Source: Nocardia nova SH22a (GTDB lineage: Bacteria > Actinomycetota > Actinomycetes > Mycobacteriales > Mycobacteriaceae). From it: 64,000 nt of DNA. The notes under the pieces were generated by a model. It was given only the letters and a program-made list of their open reading frames with translations. It was not told the origin of the DNA and searched no databases. The stretch is taken from contig NZ_CP006850.1 of the NCBI RefSeq assembly GCF_000523235.1, positions 4,526,001 through 4,590,000 of the forward strand. The letters run 5' to 3'. The translations under genes and the position numbers were made by a program. Positions 60,152-64,000 of this stretch are shown here, piece after piece (position 1 is the first letter of the stretch; each line of letters starts with the position of its first letter).

Positions 60152-61402
60152 ATGAACATCGACGACATGATCCTGGTCAGCATCGACGACCACGTGGTCG
60201 AGCCGGCCGACATGTTCGACCGTCACACGCCGAAGAAGTACGCCGAATACGTGCCCCAGCTGCTCACCAGCGATCAGGGGATCGATCAGTGGACCTATCG
60301 CGGCAAACCGGTCGGCGTCACCGGACTCAACGCGGTGGTCGGCTGGCCCAAGGAGGAGTGGGACAAGAATCCCGCCCGCTACGCCGAGATGCGGCCCGGC
60401 GTGTACGACATCCACGATCGGGTGCGGGACATGAACGCCAACGGCGTGTTCGCCTCGATGTGCTTTCCCACCTTCGCCGGATTCAGCGCGGGACATCTGA
60501 GCCAGTTCAAGGACGAGATCACCATCGCGATGATCCAGGCCTATAACAACTGGCACATCGACGAGTGGTGCGCCACCTATCCGGGTCGGTTCATCCCGAA
60601 TGCCATTCTGCCGCTGTGGGATCCGCAGCTCGCGGTGGCCGAGATCCAGCGGGTGGCCGCCAAGGGCTTCCACGGCGTCACCATGTCGGAGATCCCGCAC
60701 GTCGAGGGCCACCCCTCCTATCACGACCTCGAATTCTGGGGTCCGGTCTTCGCCGCGCTCGCCGACACCGGCCTGGTGATGAACCTGCACATCGGCCCCG
60801 GATTCCGGGCGCTGAACATGGCGCCCGACGCACCGATCGACAATCTGATGGTGCTGGCCCCCAGCGTCTCCCAGATCGCGATCCAGGATCTGCTGTGGGG
60901 GCCCGCGATGCGCAACTACCCGGGCCTGAAGATCGCGCTGTCCGAGGGCGGCATCGGCTGGATCCCCTACTTCCTCGACCGCTCCGACCGCCACTACACC
61001 AACCAGAAGTGGCTGCGCCGCGACTTCGGCGGCAAGATGCCCTCGGATGTGTTCCGCGAGCACGTGATGGCCTGCTACGTCACCGACCCGACCTCGCTGA
61101 AACTGCGTCACGACATCGGCATCGACATCATCGCGTGGGAGTGCGACTACCCTCATTCGGATTCGCTGTGGCCCGACGCGCCCGAATTCGTGCTGCGGGA
61201 ACTCGACGCGGTCGCCGCCGACGATTCCGATATCGACAAGATCACCTGGCAGAACGCCTGCCGGTTCCTGAACTGGGATCCCTTCGCCCACATTCCGCGC
61301 GAGCAGGCCACCGTCGGCGCACTGCGGGCGCAGGCCGCCGACGTCGACCTCACCGTGCGTCCCCGCAAGGAGTGGGAGCGGCTGTACGCCCAGCGCGCCT
61401 GA
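60152..61402 (+). CDS. Amidohydrolase-2 family protein
   Basis: A 416-residue metal-dependent TIM-barrel protein. Ligands are Asp12-Asp-His14 (SIDDHVVEP), His in MNLHIGPG and Asp in WECDYPHSD. NGVFASMCFPTFAGFSAG and GIGWIPYFLDR are typical of a large mycobacterial/nocardial subgroup found with fatty-acyl ligases. GAGGAA precedes the ATG. Followed by a small dimeric alpha/beta-barrel protein in the same operon. Confidence 0.92.
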   Translation: MNIDDMILVSIDDHVVEPADMFDRHTPKKYAEYVPQLLTSDQGIDQWTYRGKPVGVTGLNAVVGWPKEEWDKNPARYAEMRPGVYDIHDRVRDMNANGVFASMCFPTFAGFSAGHLSQFKDEITIAMIQAYNNWHIDEWCATYPGRFIPNAILPLWDPQLAVAEIQRVAAKGFHGVTMSEIPHVEGHPSYHDLEFWGPVFAALADTGLVMNLHIGPGFRALNMAPDAPIDNLMVLAPSVSQIAIQDLLWGPAMRNYPGLKIALSEGGIGWIPYFLDRSDRHYTNQKWLRRDFGGKMPSDVFREHVMACYVTDPTSLKLRHDIGIDIIAWECDYPHSDSLWPDAPEFVLRELDAVAADDSDIDKITWQNACRFLNWDPFAHIPREQATVGALRAQAADVDLTVRPRKEWERLYAQRA

Positions 61403-61449
61403 TCCTCGAATCCCCTTGCCGCACAGCTTCACAGATAGGTATCGCAACC

Positions 61450-61755
61450 ATGCAGATGATGGTCTTCTCCACCCCGCGCGAGGGTATGGACGACGAATAC
61501 AACACCTGGTACAACGAGGTGCACATTCCGGAACTGCTGCAGATCGACGGACTGAAGTCGTGCTCGCGCTATCGGGCGGCGGAGATGGAGGGCCAGGGCG
61601 CCACCCATCGCTATCTGGCCGTCTACGAGATCGACGGTGATCCGGAGGCGGTGTTCAAGCAGATGCGGGAGAACTCGGTGTCGGGGCGCTCGACACTGAG
61701 CCCCGCTCTCGACCCGCGGGCCACCCAGGTCACCTTCTGGGAGCCGATCCAATAA
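61450..61755 (+). CDS. EthD-like dimeric alpha/beta-barrel protein
   Basis: A 101-residue ferredoxin-like-fold protein. QMMVFSTPREGMDDEYNTWYNEVHIPELLQIDGL matches the EthD/DUF4286-type pattern with the conserved WYNEVHIPE. Such proteins are often small enzymes or accessory proteins in aromatic or lipid catabolic operons. It lies 47 bp after the amidohydrolase and is closed by a perfect hairpin. Confidence 0.82.
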   Translation: MQMMVFSTPREGMDDEYNTWYNEVHIPELLQIDGLKSCSRYRAAEMEGQGATHRYLAVYEIDGDPEAVFKQMRENSVSGRSTLSPALDPRATQVTFWEPIQ

Positions 61756-61759
61756 AGCT

Positions 61760-61787
61760 CCGGTCGCCACCCCGGGGTGGCGACCGG
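61760..61787 (+). terminator. Perfect 28-bp palindrome/hairpin
   Basis: CCGGTCGCCACCCC is directly followed by its exact inverted copy GGGGTGGCGACCGG, four bases after the stop codon of the EthD-like gene. It would fold as a stem of about 12 bp with a tetraloop. The last sense bases before it include AATAAAG, with no U-tract after it. Confidence 0.7.
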
Positions 61788-61866
61788 CCACCACCTCGTC
61801 CGTCGCGCATGAGACCGCCTGTCCCACAGTGTCTCCCGCGGCGGACCCGCGCCGAAGGACCCCCGC

Positions 61867-62994
61867 GTGCCCCTCGACCCGTCCGCCGAGCAGCGGCTGT
61901 TGCAGACCACGACCCGCGACTACCTGGCCACCACCGTGCCCGTCGAATCCGTCCGGCGGCTCGCCGATTCCGAACACGGCTTCGACCGGGACTGGTGGCG
62001 CCGGGGTGCGGAGCTGGGCTGGGCCGCGCTGCTCGTACCGCCCGAACTCGGTGGCGGCGCCGTCTCCGATGTTCCGATGACCGATCTCGCCCTCATCGCC
62101 ACCGAGTTCGGTCGCTCCTGCGCACCCGGCCCGCTGATCACGGTGAACGCCGCACTCACCGGATTGCTGCGCAGCACAACCGATTTCGGGTCGATCATCG
62201 GCGAGGTCGCCGCGGGCGAGAAGATCGCGGTCTGGGCGCACTACGAGCCCGGCACCGGTCTGCGCCCCGACTTCGAGACGGTCGCCACGCCGGACGGTGC
62301 CAGATTCCGCCTCTCCGGAGTCAAGGACCGGGTCGAATTCGGCAGCCGGGCCGATCTGCTGCTGGTCGACGCGAAGGGCCCGGACGGACCGGTCCAACTA
62401 CTGGTCGCGGCCGACGCCCCCGGAGTGACCGTCACGCCGACCTGGACATTGGATGTCGTAAGGCGGTCGGCGCGAGTGGTTTTCGATGATGTCGCCGTGG
62501 AACCCGCCGCGGTGGTCCACCGTGACCCCGCCGAGGCCCAGGCCGCGATGCAGGCTCAGGTACTCGTCGCCGCCGCGCTGTCGGCCGCGGAGATGACCGG
62601 GGCCGCGCGCCACGCCTTCGACATGACCGTGCGGTGGATGTTCGACCGCTACACCTTCGGCCGCCCCCTGGCCTCCTATCAGGCGCTCAAACACCGTGCC
62701 GCCGACACCGCGACCACGCTGGAAGCGTGCCACGCCACCTCGTGGGCGGCCGCGAGCACCTTCGGTGACGATCCGGCGGCCACCGCGGAGGCCGTGAGCG
62801 TCGCGAAATCCTATGTCGGCGCGGTCACCGGCGACATCGTGCAGGACTGCATCCAGATCCACGGCGGTCTCGGTGTCACCTGGGAACACGATCTGCACCT
62901 GTATCTGCGACGGGTGACCCTCGGGCGCGCCCTCTACGGCACCCCCGCCGAGCACCGCCGTCGCCTCACCGACCTGCTGGAGTCCGCCGCATGA
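61867..62994 (+). CDS. Acyl-CoA dehydrogenase (FadE), short-subunit type
   Basis: A 375-residue acyl-CoA dehydrogenase. LGWAALLVPPELGGG, a FAD-binding R-Y-T-F-G-R-P segment (MFDRYTFGRPLASYQALKHRAAD) and QIHGGLGVTWEHDLHLYLRR are visible. The middle beta-domain is divergent, as in the partner subunits of heteromeric mycobacterial FadE pairs used for sterol and other complex acyl chains. GTG start with GAAGGA. Its stop overlaps the next fadE (ATGA), supporting an obligate pair. Confidence 0.9.
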   Translation: MPLDPSAEQRLLQTTTRDYLATTVPVESVRRLADSEHGFDRDWWRRGAELGWAALLVPPELGGGAVSDVPMTDLALIATEFGRSCAPGPLITVNAALTGLLRSTTDFGSIIGEVAAGEKIAVWAHYEPGTGLRPDFETVATPDGARFRLSGVKDRVEFGSRADLLLVDAKGPDGPVQLLVAADAPGVTVTPTWTLDVVRRSARVVFDDVAVEPAAVVHRDPAEAQAAMQAQVLVAAALSAAEMTGAARHAFDMTVRWMFDRYTFGRPLASYQALKHRAADTATTLEACHATSWAAASTFGDDPAATAEAVSVAKSYVGAVTGDIVQDCIQIHGGLGVTWEHDLHLYLRRVTLGRALYGTPAEHRRRLTDLLESAA

Positions 62995-64000
62995 GTACCA
63001 CCTCTGCCCCCGCGATGGAATCGGTCGACAGCTTCCGCGACCGGGCCCGGCGCTGGTTGAAGGACACGCTGCCCCCGGCGCCGCCCGTTCATTCCGGCGA
63101 GCAGAAGTCACCCGAGGTCTGGGCGCGCGCCAGGGATCTGCAGCGCATCCTCTACGACGCCGGATTCGCCGGAATCTGCTTTCCGGTCGAATACGGTGGG
63201 CTGGGGCTGACCCCGGCGCATCAGCGCGCCTTCACCGAGGAGTCGCGGCCCTACGAGATGCCGCTGGCACTCAACATCCCGACCCTGACCATCTGTGCCG
63301 CGACACTTCTCGACATGGGCAGCGAGGAGCAGAAGCGCACCCACATCGCGGCCGCCCTGCGCGGTGAGGAACTGCTGGTGCAGTTCCTGTCCGAACCGCG
63401 CGGCGGATCGGATCTGGCCGGGCTCACCACCCGCGCCGACCGCCGCGACGACGGCTGGGTCATCAACGGCTCCAAGATCTGGAGTTCGGGCGCCTACGCC
63501 GCCGACTACGCGCTGTGCCTGGCCCGCACGGACTGGTCCGTGCCCAAACACGCCGGGCTGACCATGTTCCTGGTGCCGGTGCACTCCCCCGGCCTGACCA
63601 TCCAGCGCATCACCCAGGTCGACGGATCCACCGAGTTCTGCCAGGAATTCTTCGATGATGTCTTCGTTCCCGCCGACGCCGTCGTCGGCGAGGTCGACGG
63701 CGGCTGGACGGTCGCGAGCCGGCTCCTGCAGCACGAGCGCAATGCCGTCGGCGGCGGCTCCCCCTACGCCAGCGGCGCCTTGCAGCACAGCGGCCGCGAT
63801 GTCGGCGCCCTGCTCGAAACCGCCCGGCGCACCGGGCAACTCGGCGATGTGCGGGTGCGCGAGGACATCGGCGAAGCACATGCGATGAACCTCGTGCACG
63901 ACCAGCTCATCGCCCATGTCAGCGCCCGCATCGCCGCCGCGGATCTCGTCCCGGCGGCAGGATCCATCGTGCGGCTGTTCAGCGCCCGCAACTCCTGGCA
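62991..64000 (+). CDS. Acyl-CoA dehydrogenase (FadE), cut by the window end
   Basis: The first 336 residues of a second acyl-CoA dehydrogenase; the gene continues past 64000. GFAGICFPVEYGGLGLTPAH, the FAD-contacting LLVQFLSEPRGGSDLAGLTT and WVINGSKIWSSGAYAADYAL are typical, as is VFVPADAVVGEVDGGW. It overlaps the first fadE by 4 bp, so the two probably form an alpha2-beta2 dehydrogenase, as in known mycobacterial pairs. The C-terminal catalytic part is not visible here. Confidence 0.9.
   Translation, partial: MSTTSAPAMESVDSFRDRARRWLKDTLPPAPPVHSGEQKSPEVWARARDLQRILYDAGFAGICFPVEYGGLGLTPAHQRAFTEESRPYEMPLALNIPTLTICAATLLDMGSEEQKRTHIAAALRGEELLVQFLSEPRGGSDLAGLTTRADRRDDGWVINGSKIWSSGAYAADYALCLARTDWSVPKHAGLTMFLVPVHSPGLTIQRITQVDGSTEFCQEFFDDVFVPADAVVGEVDGGWTVASRLLQHERNAVGGGSPYASGALQHSGRDVGALLETARRTGQLGDVRVREDIGEAHAMNLVHDQLIAHVSARIAAADLVPAAGSIVRLFSARNSW

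Overview
The window is about 70% GC and almost fully coding, with GTG and ATG starts and purine-rich Shine-Dalgarno sites. It carries a gene block typical of mycolic-acid actinomycetes: hemH, inhA, fabG, a VWA gene, a DUF58 gene, moxR, a ripA-like gene, an Rv1476-like gene, acn, acnR, and an Rv1473-like ABC-F gene further on. Gene order resembles the Mycobacterium tuberculosis Rv1473-Rv1485 region but with insertions. A Nocardia-like organism (Nocardiaceae) fits best; this is inferred from gene content, since no rRNA is present.

Layout. 0-5.6 kb: mixed housekeeping and hypothetical genes (DUF3097, an F420-type reductase divergent from a TetR gene, a PPOX flavoprotein, a secreted trypsin-like protease), then a decayed FMN-glutamate-synthase relic. 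5.9-19.5 kb: the conserved core on the minus strand (hemH, inhA, fabG, VWA, DUF58, moxR, an out-of-place mraY, ripA), then acn and acnR on the plus strand with two matching AcnR-type operators. 19.6-29.7 kb: S9 peptidase lipoprotein, thioesterase, a two-gene ATP-grasp/tail-bearing-protein unit that looks like a RiPP (graspetide-like) locus, MarR/cupin, ABC-F and a DHA2 transporter. 29.7-39.4 kb: three TetR genes around a secreted cholesterol-oxidase-like enzyme, a double-DUF1003/RyR membrane protein, a lycopene-cyclase-like protein and a PP2C phosphatase.

39.6-64 kb is an accessory catabolic region: a two-subunit B12 acyl-CoA mutase, MmsA, an Mce3R-like double-TetR regulator with two copies of a shared operator-like motif, four metal-dependent amidohydrolase-2 paralogues, one further (YtcJ-like) amidohydrolase, a Rieske ferredoxin, an NADH-dehydrogenase-F-like protein with a P450-type ferredoxin, enoyl-CoA hydratase, two acyl-CoA ligases, a mycofactocin-type SDR and a pair of acyl-CoA dehydrogenases (the second runs off the window). 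A 17-bp palindrome (TGAGAATATGATTCTCA and variants) occurs four times, all between 53.0 and 60.1 kb and always in front of these catabolic genes. They therefore probably form one regulon, whose repressor is not obvious here. The genes suggest CoA activation, decarboxylation or hydrolysis, mycofactocin-linked alcohol oxidation and beta-oxidation of an unidentified (perhaps aromatic or alicyclic) substrate.

No tRNA, rRNA, CRISPR array, insertion sequence or phage gene was seen.
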